From Patagioenas fasciata (lineage: Eukaryota; Chordata; Aves; Columbiformes; Columbidae), in NCBI RefSeq assembly GCF_037038585.1, contig NC_092525.1, forward strand, positions 31,088,367-31,152,366: a DNA stretch of 64,000 nucleotides. Direction: 5' to 3'. Position 1 is the first letter of the stretch, and each line of letters begins with the position of its first letter. Made by a program: the position numbers and the translations under genes. Under the pieces are notes generated by a model. The model was not told the DNA's origin and ran no database searches. It saw only the letters and a program-made list of their open reading frames with translations. Shown here one piece after another: positions 39,501 to 53,710 of the stretch.

Positions 39501-42500
39501 TGCTGTTGTTTCTAGAATTTCATAAAAGGTGATTTTTGTAAGGTTTCCATGTATTGTAACTTGCTATGGTGCTTTTTTGCTGTTGTTGTTGTTATGTAAG
39601 TCTATCTACCAACAACACAACATCTGGGTGTCTGTCATCAACTGAAAACATGCGATAGAAATAAAAATATACAATGCCCAGATTACAGTCCCTCTAACTG
39701 CTTTCTCTAACCCATGTATTTCCTTGCTGACCTTTGGAAACTCATTCCCAAGCCAGAATTCACTTCACCTGGCAAGGTGAAAACTTGTCAAACTTGGTCC
39801 AAACGGAGGAGCTTTCTGCTGAAAATATTTTTGGCTGAGGAGTTTTGTCAGATCAGTAGATGGTCCAAGTTTCTTGTCAAAGGTGATTGAGATTGGTTTA
39901 TATTCCTCCTTTTTCTTGATAGAGGAATTAAGGAATTTGGGTTTGGTTTTAAATAAAGCCTTATTTGCAAGCAGACAAGTTTTTTTTTCCTAAATCTTTT
40001 CTCTGAGAGTATGGTAGTATAATCATGTTATAAAACCCCCTTTTCTTCTGTGCTCACTTCTTTTCAACTGTAATTCAAACTGGTTTTCCACTTCCTCTCT
40101 TCCATGCTTACTTTTTTTTTTTTTGGCCTCTTTCCCTTGTCTTCCTTAAAATATCAGGAACAGCTATTTTCTGACACACCACAAAGATATTTTCTGGGTT
40201 TTCATATCTTAATACACTGAACAATTATTTTTTGTTTGTACATGTTAAATAGCCATTGAAATGAAGTATTTTTCAACAAAAGCCAAGTTTTAGCAGTCCA
40301 GCAAAAACACAAACAGAATTATTTTTTTAATTACTGCTTTTAGGCCCACACTTGTTCTGGAGAAGCAGAAAATACCTATTTTTTTCCCCTACATTGTTAA
40401 AAGTATGACTGCTTACTCCCACAGATAAACAAAGGTCATGCAATTAAACCCAGCTTAGGTTAGTTTTGTATCACTCTACTAACCTTTGCCTCTTCTAGTA
40501 GTTCTCTATCACCATCATTCGTTCCCTTATTCTTACTTCCAGTTGTTCAGCATTGTGGGGAAGGGACCAGGACTGAGGAGATCACGGCAATGTCCTAAAC
40601 ACACTCTTGGGGGGCAGCTGGTGAGCAGCACAGTTGGCCATCCACACATGCTCTTCACCCCACAGCAGCAGCCAACACCCCCACACCACAAACCTGCCCA
40701 GCCCCAGGAACCCAGGTGGTTTTCTGCTCTTGTCCAGGTGGCAAAGGCCAATCTCTGTGGAAGTTGTTAAGGAGAACAGCTGGTGTTGACAGTTTCTTAT
40801 GCAAAGCAAATCTCACCTTAGTTTTCCACTTTCTACTAAGTTTAGAGGGATTTACATTGTCCTCTCTTTGTTGTAGTTTGGGAGCATAAGAAGTACTCAA
40901 ATACCTGTGCTCATTAAAGATGTACAGCAAATGTATGTTTACATATTTATATGGAAAACTGCGAGTTTTCTGCTTTACTCATTTCTGTTTTAACCAGTGG
41001 CCTGACATTTAATCCCAGTGAAGCTCTGAACTGTGTTTTCAGTGTTTTAGCTGGTAAATGTCATTCTGCTACAGTGCTGCATTCACCACTCCAAAGCAGC
41101 TTTTATCAGCTGTGATGCCATGTGCCAGTGTTCCCAGTGTGCCAGACTGCTGGCTTAGCTTGTTTTCTTCCAGCAGCCATAGAAAATACATGAAACAGAA
41201 AGTCAAGAACTATTCCATTTTATATGAAAGTGACTAATGTGAAATTGGATTTATAGAGAGAGTTGCTAAGTATAAATGTTGTATTCTGATAATTTACTTT
41301 TGCACCTCCGTTAATATACAGATTGATTAGTTTCTTGTACTGTTTAAAAGTCTGGTTACATTTAATTGGTAAAGGATTTTAGTATTTTGGATTTGGTTTA
41401 TAAGGCCTAGCTGTGAAGCCAGGCAGCCAGTGAGGCAATTTAACACTTAACTGGACATTTGTTTGCATTAGACGTGAATGTAAATGGTGTAAAGAGACCT
41501 GAAGCACCAGCTTCTGGAACGACCCCTGACAGCTTGTTGGCAGCAAAGTTGGATAGTCCAGTGACTGAGAAAGTCCTTGGGCAGTTGCAGCTCAAGAGTT
41601 CACAAGGGCGACACAAAAATGGTCTTTGACCGCTTCTTTCCCCCTTTCTGCTGCCCCACCGAGGAAGGCTGAACCAAATAAACTAGAGATCTTCAGAGAC
41701 ATATCTTATGCAGCACAAATATTTCACAGGCAGCCTTGTAGCTAAAGTAAATAGATATTGGGAAACACTTAACCCTGAATAGCCAGTTGACCTTGTAGAG
41801 GCCCTGGTCCTTTCTTGCCCAATAGATGCCTGCTTCTCCACAGCTTACTAGTGATTGCACTGGATTCCCTGAGAGATATTTATATTCTGCTGGAGGGGAG
41901 AAACAAAAGCCTTGATCTTTTCAAGGTAGAAGACATCAATCATTCTCCAGAATTTACTTCTGGCCAGTGTTTTGAAATTCACTAGTAGGACAGCTCATCT
42001 TCTTTCACATGTTTAGGGAAGGGTTTAGATGATTCACTTCCTTTCCACCATCAACAAGTTCATATACTGGCAGGAGCTGAACAGCAGCATTTCAAGCTTA
42101 TAGATTCCACAACGGTTCCTCTTCTTTAGAATGTGCATATTAGTTTTGTCAGAAGTTTCCCCTGTATCCCTTGATGAGTGTATGATGTTGGATTCCAAGC
42201 AGCAGGACCACTGGTCTCCCTTCCTGCTCATGGTGTGAGAGGGAGTAAGCAGGACTGGTCAGACCAGATTTTTGGAGGGGAATTGCCACTCCAACATGTG
42301 AACAACTGCACCAGTTCTGGGTACGACATGTCTCTAGACACGCACTGAAAGTTAACCCAAGGTTAATTTTTAATGATCAGAAAGGTTGATTAATAGTTGT
42401 GACTTACAGATCATGACCCCAAATTCCGATAGGCATCTATTTGTCTGTTGGCTTCAGCGGGTTTATACCAGAGTCTCTTTCCTGAGACAGTTGCTAAACC

Positions 42501-45195
42501 TGAGCATTTCAAAATAGAAACATCTACAGTCAGAGTATTTTAGGGGCATTTTGCATACAGAGATCCTGTAGAGCCACATGTGCTTTGTCTGGTTTGAATG
42601 GGTATGTGTGGAAGGGGAAGGAACAGAAGATGTAGGAGTTATGATCAGGTCGTGTATTTTTAGAGATGCCTAGTCCATAATTTTCGTCATCTTTTTTCCG
42701 ACATGGAAGTACTTTTCCATGAATCAAAGGGCATCTGAGAAGGAGCTTACAAATTATAAACAGTCAATAGAAGCTATAAATTGAGCATATCATCAAAACC
42801 TGGGTATTGTAAGGGTATTTTTTTCTTATTTTAATTTTGATTTTTGCTTTTCTCTTTTGCACCTCAGTAAAGTAATAACAGCAAGTCAGTGTGGCCTTTT
42901 GAGCTATGTATGGATTCACAAATAGATCCATTTAGTATTATTTCTTTACATGAACTTTTGTACCTACAATTAGTTTGGACTTCATTTTAGCATTTACCTT
43001 TGTGTGTGCATCTAGACACAAGAATACCAAATACCAAAAAGAGTGGGCTACTAGCCACGTTTAATAAGGGGGGGGAAGTAGGATGAAGTGTATGGCATGG
43101 TGGCTTGGTAAAGACCATTATTGTAATAATTCAGCATTTTTATAAAACCTGTTATACAAGTCTCAGCTTCTGGGCTGAGGAGAATGTTAGGATGTCTACC
43201 AGATCAAAATCATATTTGCAATTGGTATTTTTAAGTATTAGACTCTGGAACACTTGTTTCTTATGCCTATGCTTACACTACAGTAACAAATGTTATTACA
43301 AATAGACATACCTGAACATGCCTTAATCTAGATATCAAAAAGCAAACATAAAACCCATTCAGTTCAAATGCTGCTTCTCAATGCCTGTATAAAACCTCGG
43401 TGCCCTCTGCAGTTGGTGCATCTGTTGCCATGTAGCAGTAGCACAATCAACATCATTGCAAATTAATCAAACTTGTCAAGAAATAGGGCAAAATGCATGG
43501 TTTAGTTCACAGGTGTGGAAAAGTTGCTTTGAAATGCTACAAGGCAACGTGTGTGGTTGGTTTGTCTCCTTGCTTGCCAAGCCAGATGTATAAAAAGCAT
43601 ATCTTCATTCTCAGCAGATTGTAGAGTAGGTTTTAAAGTCCCAGCATGGATTTACCTGAAATCAGGTTCAGCAGGTGGTTTTAAACCGTAGTATATTACT
43701 CTAATTTCAAAAATCGAGTATGCCAAGTTGATGTGTTCAGCTTCCTTGCTTCTTAGCTATTTATTTGCTAATACAAAAGAATTACACTGCTGCAGTTTTC
43801 TTCTCCAAGTACTTGTGGCTGTTGATATCCTAAAATCTCGACATTAAACCAGTATACAGCATGTTGCTTGTAAAGGACTTTCAGAAAATGTCAGCAAGTC
43901 TTGATTAAATAAATAGTTCCAATAAGATCAGAATAATTTTGCATACAGTGTTACTTTCTCTTGATTCTCATAAGAAAACACTGCATTATGGTCACCACAT
44001 CCCCGAGCTAGATTTTTGGGGCCATCTTAAAGGCAAAGGAAAGGAGAGGGGAGAGAGTCTGGAACTCAGCAGCGCCAAAGCTGCTGCTGATCTTAGCTGA
44101 GGCAAAGTGCTCTGAGCCAGTTTATTGGTGGGATCTTGCCACAAAGCAGGGAGGGAAGCGTTCAGGAATGATTGCTACACCCCTGAAACAGAAACTCTGG
44201 TATTCTTTTTTCCACCACCAATGCAGTATCTTTCACAAGCTGGTGAAATTGGGGAAAAAAAAAAAAAAAGTGAGTTTATAGGATATACGGCCATAATTTT
44301 ATAAAAGAACTCTTTATTTCCATGTAAACCCCAGCTGTGCAGAAAAGTGCTGATTACATGGTAGTAGTTAAATTTAGTAAGAAATTCCTTGCCTGAAATC
44401 CATTTTGATACCCACGCAGTGTCTAATATACCCTGGTTTTAACCTTTTAAGCAATCTCTTTTTCAGTTTACCAATGTCTAAAATTGAAAGACCACTTTAT
44501 TTTACTGTTTTCGTTTGTAAGTGAATTTAAGATCCACTGCTACAAGGACATGACATGTATTTACCAAAGCACCTTCTTTTTGTATGCTTGTTTCTGTGTA
44601 CTAGTGTTTATTAAAAGAAAAAAAGAAAAAAAAAATAAGAAAAAAACAGTCATGCATGTCAGCTGGTGAATTCTGATGAAGGTTCTAATTCATCAGCACA
44701 TTTTTGCTGAACTCTTAAGTGTTTTGCTGGCTTAAGCCAGAGCTCAAGAGGTTTATACAAGAGGTTTATAACTGTATCCCAGGTTTAGTAATCCTAATTA
44801 AACTTCTTTCACCAGATTATGCCTTAATCTGTGCACGAATCTCATGATCAATACAACACAAAGCTGTCACTGAGGTTGGAAGCTGTTTTAGTTACCCATG
44901 AGTCAAGGAATTCTGCATCCTTCGTAGAAATTAACTGCCATCTCAGAGCTCTTCTCCTCCTCCTTGACATGTAAAGAAAGATGATCTTTTTTGGCAGCTA
45001 CTTTGAAATTATGTATTTTGTTTGCTGCATTCCTCCTCCTTTTTCTCCATATTCAGCTGCCTCTTCTGTTTTTTAAAATAGCTTTGGAAGTAATTTTTTT
45101 GTAATCGTAATGTTATGTGAATATATACACTTTAAATTATTTACCGTATAAAAAAACTCATGTTTTACTTTTGTAAAATGTTTCATCTCTTTTAG
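30527..45195 (+). other. ALG14: ALG14 intron 3
   Basis: A 14.7-kb intron, GT-AG, with acceptor TTCATCTCTTTTAG. It contains simple runs (for example poly(T) at 40112-40124 and poly(A) at 44255-44269), a 6-bp triple repeat CAGGCT near 36020, and a duplicated AAGAGGTTTATA near 44747-44772. I recognise no nested gene. Scattered frames of 60-113 codons look like chance. Confidence 0.88.
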
Positions 45196-45426
45196 ATACT
45201 GTGCAATGGACCAGGAACATGTGTTCCTGTCTGTATATCTGCTCTTCTTCTTGGGCTTCTAGGAATAAAGAGAGCAATCATTGTGTATGTAGAGAGCATC
45301 TGCCGCGTGGAAACCTTATCCCTGTCTGGAAAGATTCTTTACTACTTTTCAGATTATTTCATCGTTCAGTGGCCTGGTCTAAAGGAAAAATATCCAAAGT
45401 CAGTATATCTTGGTCGAATCGTGTAA
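45196..45426 (+). CDS. ALG14: ALG14 coding exon 4 (residues 135-210 and stop)
   Basis: The terminal exon encodes ILCNGPGTCVPVCISALLLG, continues LLGIKRAIIVYVESICRVET and ends DYFIVQWPGLKEKYPKSVYL-GRIV. It is almost identical to human ALG14 from LCNGPGTC to the C-terminus. CNGPGTC is the second glycine-containing loop, VYVESICRVETLS the conserved core strand and helix, and the last residues form the ALG13-binding tail known from yeast. The full protein is 210 residues against about 216 in human, with no break or lost motif. The stop is TAA at 45424-45426. Confidence 0.98.
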   Translation: MLCNGPGTCVPVCISALLLGLLGIKRAIIVYVESICRVETLSLSGKILYYFSDYFIVQWPGLKEKYPKSVYLGRIV

Positions 45427-46060
45427 CAACAGAAGACAAGCTTTACCTAAAATGAACTCTGCAAGCTCCTCACTGAAGAAGTGCGTTCATGTAGCAATTT
45501 CTTTTCAAGGTTTCCTGTCAAGAAATTAGGCTGGCACTGGAAAAGGAGACAATAATAAAGATAGCTCTATATTTAAGTACATTTTTGTGTAGTGATGTTT
45601 ATTGCCATAATGTAAATCTGTTCACCAATACCCCATAATGGCCTTAAGTCTATGCTGTCTCTGTTTTGATCTAGCTTTCCTGCTATGTGAATGGCAATTT
45701 TTGTCTACAAATAAATATGGGAATTTGAATGAATGTAACATTTCCTGTAAGGAAACTTTGTGTAGTTTTCTAAATTGTAAGAAACAAAGTCTTGTTCTAG
45801 CACAACAGACTTTATTTCCTGTATGCTAGCAGTGAGGTCCCTTGTGAATCCTTATAGTATAAAGGAAGCTGTTATATTAAGTTGGCTTCATGACAGTTTG
45901 TACTCTACAGTCTTCCAAAACCCCCAAAGCATTTAACCAGTATCATTTTTCCTCTGGGCTTGTCAAAGCTGTCCTTATAATCTGTAGTGCACCTTTTGAA
46001 AATTGTTGCTCACTTCTTAAGATAAATAAAAAGGTGACAAGTGTCACGCTACAGGCACAG
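45427..46060 (+). other. ALG14: ALG14 3'UTR and poly(A) signals
   Basis: After the stop, AATAAA hexamers occur at 45554-45559, 45710-45715 and 46025-46030. The first is followed by a GT-rich stretch (TTTTTGTGTAGTGATGTTT, near 45580-45600), which makes it the most likely main cleavage signal, with an end near 45580. Use of the later ones would lengthen the 3'UTR to about 600 bases. Confidence 0.7.
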
Positions 46061-47261
46061 TACTTACAGATTTAAGAACTACTTCCTTCAAAGCTTATGT
46101 GCAAAAATCCTTAGCAGGTTTTCATCATGGAGAACAAACTGTCACTTGGGAAAATTGAACTGGTTCAGGCCCTAAAATATAAAAAAGAAAAGAAAAAAAA
46201 AAAAGGTTTACTATCACTAGTAGGGGAAGGAACAGAATTCCTCTCTCTTTTCCTGATACAGTGAATTTGACTTTCAGTATATGCTGTTTTCTCATTTTAA
46301 GCACCTTGCTTTCAGCAGTACAATATACACTGAAGATTTTATCATGGAAAATGGTATTCTGTACAGTGGAACAACTTTTAAAAGGTATTTTGTTGAAGCT
46401 AAGTGTGTGAGAGTCTGCTTTAGCATTTCACATTCATCTGGCAAAACGTAATTCTACACGCTGTTCCACCTCTAAAGCAACATAAACACTTCTGTCATCT
46501 GTACACACACAGAGCTGTGTGTCTGGCTACAGGAACATATACAAAGAAGAAAGCTCAGAGAGAAGCAGCAGCACTCTGCAGAGCCGGGCTCGGTGGTGCC
46601 AACAGCAGCTCCTCGCGCTGCCGCAGGAGGAGACTCGCTCCGAAGCCTTGTCCTCGACCTCGCCTGTCAAAACGTTGCAGCAATTATTGTGGTAGGGAAT
46701 GAGGGGGTGGAATTTAGCTGAACAGAAATGGTGATTCCCGCTGTTAGGAAACAAGAGTCTAGAGGAATAGTCTGCTTTATGCAGAAAATCTTTAGAAATC
46801 ATCAGAAAACATTACGCAGAAAATTACTGTCATGGCACTGTGAGGGCCTGTGGGGAAGCCAGACGTTATAACCTGTTCAACAGGCTTAGTAATCCTTAGT
46901 GTAAGTAGAGTCCCTTGATGTGGTCACATATAAGTTCAGAACAGAGAGTTTTTGTGGTTTTTAACCTAGATTATGTCTGACATTAGAGCAGTTAATAGGG
47001 TAAGACTATGTGGGAAGGACTCTCTCTGCAGTACGTAGTCAGGTCCTTGAAAATGACCTGGCTGAAGTAAATCTGATGTGCGCAAGGGCTTTTTTTCCGT
47101 AAACTGGAGTTCGGATTGTCTTATCAGGACTTTCTGCACAGTTGCAGATAGTTTGGTAAATTGGAGATACACTGGACTTTATTATGGCTAATGGCAGTTT
47201 GTTTTAGATTAGTGCTCTCTGCGCTGAATCTTGCTGTGAATCTTGCCTTCTGTTTTTTCAG

Positions 47262-47314
47262 GGAACTGGAGCAGAGGGAAGTGAGGACTAAGGCAGCTTC
47301 TTCCTGTGTCCCGG
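47262..47314 (+). other. Candidate unassigned exon downstream of ALG14
   Basis: A 53-base segment is bounded by a good acceptor (CTTCTGTTTTTTCAG|GG) and a strong donor (CCCGG|GTAAGG). It is purine-rich and sits in a patch richer in GC than its flanks. It could be an exon of a non-coding transcript or of ALG14 read-through. No partner exon was identified. Confidence 0.25.
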
Positions 47315-50300
47315 GTAAGGGACAGCAGTGCAGGATCAACGCCCCCAGGCTTAGCGAAGCATGAGAAGAGGAAGGCAATGAATGCTCCCATTCATGCGCC
47401 ACATCCCGCGCCTGTGCAGCCGCTGCCTGGCAGCCAGGCAGACTCCTCTGCCTCCTCCCCAAACGCAGCCAAGGCTCAGGCAGCGCCGGGTTCACGCGCT
47501 GCTTCTGTTTAGACAAAAGCAGAACGTGGCCCATCCGCATCCTTCTCTAGATTTACACCTCGGTGCGGCATCTCTGTTCCTTCACTAGAGCCAAGCCCAG
47601 GGCGGGATTTTGGTTTTTGGTCTGCTTTCAAACTATGGGTTCATAAACGTTATGAGTCTGCCCTTGAATGCTGGGGAGTTCCAGGAATTTTCTTCCACCT
47701 GTCACCTGCATGGCAGTGACTACTGCTAAATGAAATAATTTGCCTGTTCAGACTTGTAACCTCCCGTGTAAATGCTCTGATGGTAATGGTAGATTTCTTT
47801 ACAAGAGGCTGCTCTGAAAAACTGAACTGGTGCAGGCCAGCTGATGTGGAGGAATCTCATTTTCAAGGGCTTGGGAAGACTTTTTCTGCTTTACTTCACT
47901 GCCAGCCTTTTTGGGAGCAACACTGAGAGAATCTCTGCCTGTGTTCCCTCAGCAGCATGTTCTTTACACTTATTGGTCAACCTGGTAAACATAGATTAAA
48001 ATAACAGATATAAAATAGTTTTTAAACTGAATAATTGGCAATGAGAGAGTGGGATGGTACCCATTTCCTTGTATTTGTTGCTTATTTCCTTGCTGGTTGT
48101 TGGCTCAAGTGCCAAGTTGAGTTAAGGCCACTTACATTTTTCATCAGTTTATAATTAAGTCTTAGTAAGTGAAGACTTGGGTTAGAAATGACTCAGAAGT
48201 CTGTAAAGTTGAAGCAGCTAGAGCTACTCAGGAGATCTCAGAAGTGGAAAGATCATAGCCTAACTCTCACCAAAGCCTTCAGCAAAACACTGCATGACAA
48301 CCATAGGGGATAGAACACATAGAAGAGTTCCTGGCTTGAATTCTGTTAAAGGAAGTCTTGTTATCGACTGGATTGACTTTTCCTTGAAAAGATTATCTCA
48401 AGTAACTGCTAGTTCTCTCCAAAAGCACAGTGGAGCTGAAGTAAACTAGCATTTTTGTTATTGAGTAGCTCTTATCTTTTGTTTATAGTAGGTGGGTACA
48501 ACCAAACTGCCATTGTTCTAGGGGAAAACTGCATTCTTCCTGCTCCCAGCATGGAACAGAAAACAGCGCTCCCAGGGTCTGTCCAAAGACTTAAAGGTCG
48601 CTGACTGGATTCCTAGTGTTTAGATTCTTTCCCTTAAATATTAACATTGAGGCAAACACATTTATGTTATTTATATGAGGGACGTTTGGAGTGAAATGTA
48701 TTACCTCTTTTTTCTCTATTTCCGAAAGAGGAAAACATAGTATCTTACAGATTTAAAGTAAAATAGGGAAGAAAGATATTCCTAAAGAAAACAAGTATGA
48801 CTTTATGGAAATATCATCAGCAGAATTGGTAAAAATTCAAAGGAGAACAGAAGGCATCCAAAAATTCCTTCCCCAAGTCCTAGCCTGGAAGTCAAATTCT
48901 AAATTAGTTTAGTTATCAGATTCATTTATCCAGATATGCATTAATTGACAAATATTAGGTATTCAGAGATGCTTATCTTTCGACCTGCTTGTCTTCTAAT
49001 GGAGAGTTTATATTGCATGTACATTAAAAAATGGGTTAATTTTATTCTAGAAAAGGAAGGGAAGATAAAAGAGTACCACCAGTTGGACTGTAATAAAATA
49101 ACAATATGAGACGAAGGCTGACTCTTGACAAAACCAGCTTAGAACATTATTTCCAAGTTATGCCAGAGGACAGCTAAACAGACTGATCTGAAAGCTAAAC
49201 AGACAGATCTACTTTCAGCCAAATTTCTTACAACTCTGCAGTGACCATTGCAATAAAGTTAAGCTGTTCTGTAACATTTTTGCAAGCCGTTAAGGATTTC
49301 TGGGGACAGTACTCAAAGTTTCAAAAGTAACTTCAGAAGTTGCAGTCACACAATTCTTCAGACACCTGTTTTTCATGCAAGAATGCCCTGTCATAAGAGA
49401 TAACACTTAATGCTGTGAAACAAAAGATTGCTGTATACAAAGTAGTACATGCGCCATTTTAGAGAAATGCAAATCATGTTCGCAAAGCAAAATGATCCTC
49501 TAATATCTGTGCAAGGGGCCACAGAGCATTAACAGACACTGTAAGAACATCTTTTCCATCCATTTCTTACCCCCAAAACAAGCTGATCAGCCTGCCTTAG
49601 CTAATGTGCTATCACAAATCGCACCCAAGGAGCAGCCTGTGTTCGTGGAACGGGAGAAAACGCGGCTGTGTGTGTGGAAGGGTAGCTCAGAGACAGGTAG
49701 GCAGCGGCACTTGCCCAAAAGCCTTTGCTTGGTTCAGTGCCAAGTGGCACAATCCAATTAAACACATTTTTGCCCCACAGTTCAGTCCTAGGCAAGCAGT
49801 GCAAAAGGCTTGCTGTCACCATTTCTCTCTAAGGCCTGCGTCTGCTAAGGCTTCGTGATGGACATGAAGGGTTTTAACAGATCCTTGCTAGATGTCTTCA
49901 CAGGTACTCAAACACATTGTGCACACAGTACTTGTATTTCCCTTAAATTCGTGTTTGTGTTGCCTTCCCCTCTGCTCATCGCTCCTGAAACCAAGTCAGC
50001 GTGGTGGGCTTTGGAGGCAGAGCAGCGCAGCAGAACACAAGCTGCTCATCTCACACTGCTTTTATTTCTTCTTTAAAGGAACGGCTGCTCTCCCGGCTGG
50101 AGGCACTGGGGAAGAACACAGGTGGCATGTTTGGTAAAAGCCTGACATGGGCTACTGCTAGGTCATGCATGTCTTAGATGCTGAAGCTTTAAAAAGTTAT
50201 TTTTTTCTTTGATTTAAAACTTACTGTGCAAATCAGAAATTTACATTTTTATCTAACATTGGCTACTTTAAGATAGTAGAGCGGGGAAAAGCAATAAAAT

Positions 50301-52161
50301 TATTTTAATAAACATTTTCTATAACAGACTGTGATACCCCCTCAACCTTGTATAGATCAGAGCAGATCATGTTCATATTCTCCCTGTAGTATGTTCACTA
50401 TTAGTCTGGACACAGTAGAGCCTTCTCTTCCAGTCAAGCAAGGGACATCAACAACCACGGTGTACATAAGAGCTTTGATCACTGGGGAATGTATCACAGA
50501 CTTACCAGCACTAGGAATAGATTGTACAACCCTTAATCTACATTTTCAGACTGACCTCAGGAAATTAGTTCGTGAAAGTAATTATGAGCTGGTTGTTGAA
50601 TGCAGCATTTAAGACAACCATTCCCTAGGACATTAGCTTTTAATTATCATTTCATAAAAAAGAGCCTTCCGTTCACTAGTAATGCTATGTGAATGAAGGA
50701 CAGGTTACATGTGATGAACACACAGAGGTCATTTAACTGAAGCTTATTTAATTGTCAGTGGAGTAATGCACTGAGAGGGTGGTGTCTGTATTACGGGACA
50801 GAAAAACACAGTTCAGAAATTCTACAACAGAAGAGGTGAGCTTTCAAGGACATGTCCATCTAAAGCAAACAGAGTTGTGTTCTTGTACTAGATCTGACAG
50901 TGACGGGAGGTGGGGAACTGCGGCTGCTGGTGGCGGTGAGGTGCGTGTGGGGTACTGGGACCAGTTCCCTGGCTCTCAGTCATACTCAGATATTCCTGCT
51001 CTTCTGCTGGCCCGTGCTGAGACCAGGTAACCAATAAACCCCTGGGTGTCCCAGGAGGAGGGTGAGGACCTAGGGAAGTGAGCATCAAGCCCTTCTGTTG
51101 CTGGCAGCACACTTTGAAACTAGATCTTTCTGAAACTTGGATTTAACTTGTTTTTAATCCACTGTACTTCCCTGTAACATGATGACGGTCTCATGATCAG
51201 CACTGTTGGAATCAATAGGAAGTACTTTGAGGCAAAGGTCACCTTGCAGAAAGCAGCTTCATAACAAACAGGATTTTGCATGAGAATGTAGGCAAACCAG
51301 TAGCTTTCACTGTAAGAGCTCTGGACAGCGTTTTTCATCTGCTGTTTCATGCTGCGGTGGTGATGGAGAAGGAACAGAAAGTGACTTATGATACAAGATC
51401 AGTCTGTGTTGACATACTTGTTGAAACTCAGGTGACTGTTCTGTACCGTGTAAAATTTCACCTTTGGTATTTCTTGCATCTTTTTTACCTCCTTGCCTCC
51501 CAAAAATGTAACATTTCTTATAATCCAGTTAATGGGTCAGACAGAAATATGCATGCAACAGAAATAAGCTATTTCACATTTAGCTGTGCCAGCGATAGTC
51601 TTTAACCATGCATGTATCTATAAAAAGATGCATTTGTTTACTGATAACATCAGGTTTACACACACTTTTTGTTATCTTTGCTCATACCTGAGGAGCAAAG
51701 CTAAACAAGATATTTGACGTGTTTGTTATTCTCTGACCATAGAGAGACTAGGGGCGATAGCAGTAGTTAACAGACAAAGATGGGGAAAGTGAGAGGGTCT
51801 CTGCAAGGAATGTTTCATGTTTCAAACAAGTTATAGCACTCTATCAGTTAAAATATTGGGCATAGTAGACGAGTCTATTGTGAATCAATGCTTCATTAAT
51901 GATAGCACAGACACTAGTCCAGTATTACCAGATTGTTGTCACTGTTCCACACAGAATGTTTCATGCAGAGTTTGGAGGGCTTTTTTCAGGTATTTGTGAC
52001 TTTGCAATGAGATGACCGTCCAGACAGTACTGGGTTTAGACAGGTGCTCAAAGAGATTCAGCCTGAATTTCAGAAAGAGAGAGAAAGCATATTCATAGAT
52101 TAAGTCCTTGCACTATGCAGCAGATAATTTTTAAAAGGGTCCATATTACAAACTTACAGTA

Positions 52162-52175
52162 TTTTTTTTTTTTTT
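52162..52175. repeat. Poly(T) tract
   Basis: Fourteen consecutive T residues in intergenic sequence, with no recognisable retroelement body attached. Confidence 0.9.
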
Positions 52176-53710
52176 GCTATTGAGATTTAAGAAGTATTTT
52201 AAACCAAGCAGTAAAGCTGCGCAAAATGCTGCCTCTTCTAGGCATTGGTGCACAGTAAGTTCTTAAAATCAAACCCCTGCTATTTGGTTTGAGAAAGAGT
52301 GGATATTTGTACTGTTATATCAACAGTCAGATCTGCTCCGTTAGCATTACTGTAAATTCTACTTTCGGCTGCCAGTAGCTTGGCAATTAGTGTTTCCTGC
52401 TTTATTGTTATACAGTGCAATTGAACTCTGCTGCTTTTCATTTATGATCCAGCTTGGGATGTCAGCTGACAGTGAAATGAATGTCCTAACCTCCAATTCA
52501 GTGGCTTAAAGGATATCTCCCCAACATTCAGTGCCAAGATGAAACCCTGAAATTATTATTCAGCAGCACTAAGCAGGGCCTGTTTTTGCAGGCAACCATT
52601 TGTAGAAAAGCAAGCACGACAGCTGGGAATCGCAGTTAATGTTCTTTTTATATCCACGCTGAAAAGCAGAATATTAAAAGTAATGCTGCAGAATTTGTAA
52701 AGAAGCACTTAAGTGACATCTTAACAGCTCTACATTAATATTTGGAATAGTTCCTTAAAAAATAATATGGCTGCCAAAGGGTACACTAAGTCAGATGTTG
52801 CAGTGTAGTTAGATACAAAATAAACACCCTCAAAAATTATTGCTATAGGGATCTCTGCTCTTCTGTCACATACAGACAGAAGTTGGCCACTGACAAGCAA
52901 AGGTAGCAATCTCAGAGCACAGTTACAATTCTAAGCATATTTTTAACCTAACTCCAGACTAGAGATAAATCCTGAAAATCCTCTTCTAACTTTCTCATTG
53001 AATAACAAGAATGAAGATAGAATAGGAAGGCTGAGGAAATACAGAGATACCTGCTTCTGTGTAAAGTACTGCTTTAGGAAAGATTGAAAAGGTAGTTCTG
53101 AGAAGAAAGTAAGTATTGCTGCTGCTGTGTCCCCTTCCCCCTCAGTTCTTTCACGTTTATGGAAGTTTCAGAATATATGAGACAATGCAATTAAGGGTTT
53201 ATACTGTGAAGACTGAATTTACTACTGGTCTGTAATGCTAAACTGTGCTGACTGCAATGTAATTAATATTTCTAGAATATCATTCTCATTTGCCAAGCTT
53301 CTCCTCTGAAGAAAGTTTATTATACAATGCAGATACAAAATAAAGTTCTCTGTTTACTTGCAGTTTTTAACTTCCATAACTAGAGTCTTCTTTCGTGTTT
53401 ACACGCAAATATTACCAGGAGATTCTACTTGCACGCAGCCCTTGCTCCATGGCACACAGCCCCCTTTAGGAGATCGGTCAACAGACAAAATACCTGTGAG
53501 AACTGCAGGTACAGAACAGTACTGTCCCCAGTACCTCATTTACTACTGAGTAAGCACACCCAGCACACACAAAATACATCATTTTAATATCACTGAGTTT
53601 TAAACAATAGGTAATGCTTGCATTAAGACTAAGCAAATAACTACTTTAGATATTAAATCTTTGTTTCAGTTTTGGAGAAAAAAGAAGGGGGGGAGGGAAC
53701 CTTTTCTACA

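Noticed and set aside
50331..51999. Three neighbouring frames (50331-50612, 51276-51605, 51817-51999) considered as a broken gene or old retroviral remnant
   Set aside because: None shows a motif I recognise, they do not join through plausible splice sites, and no LTR-like boundaries were seen.
52460..52471. Palindrome TGTCAGCTGACA with a central E-box
   Set aside because: Perfect 12-bp palindromes are expected about fifteen times in a window this size.
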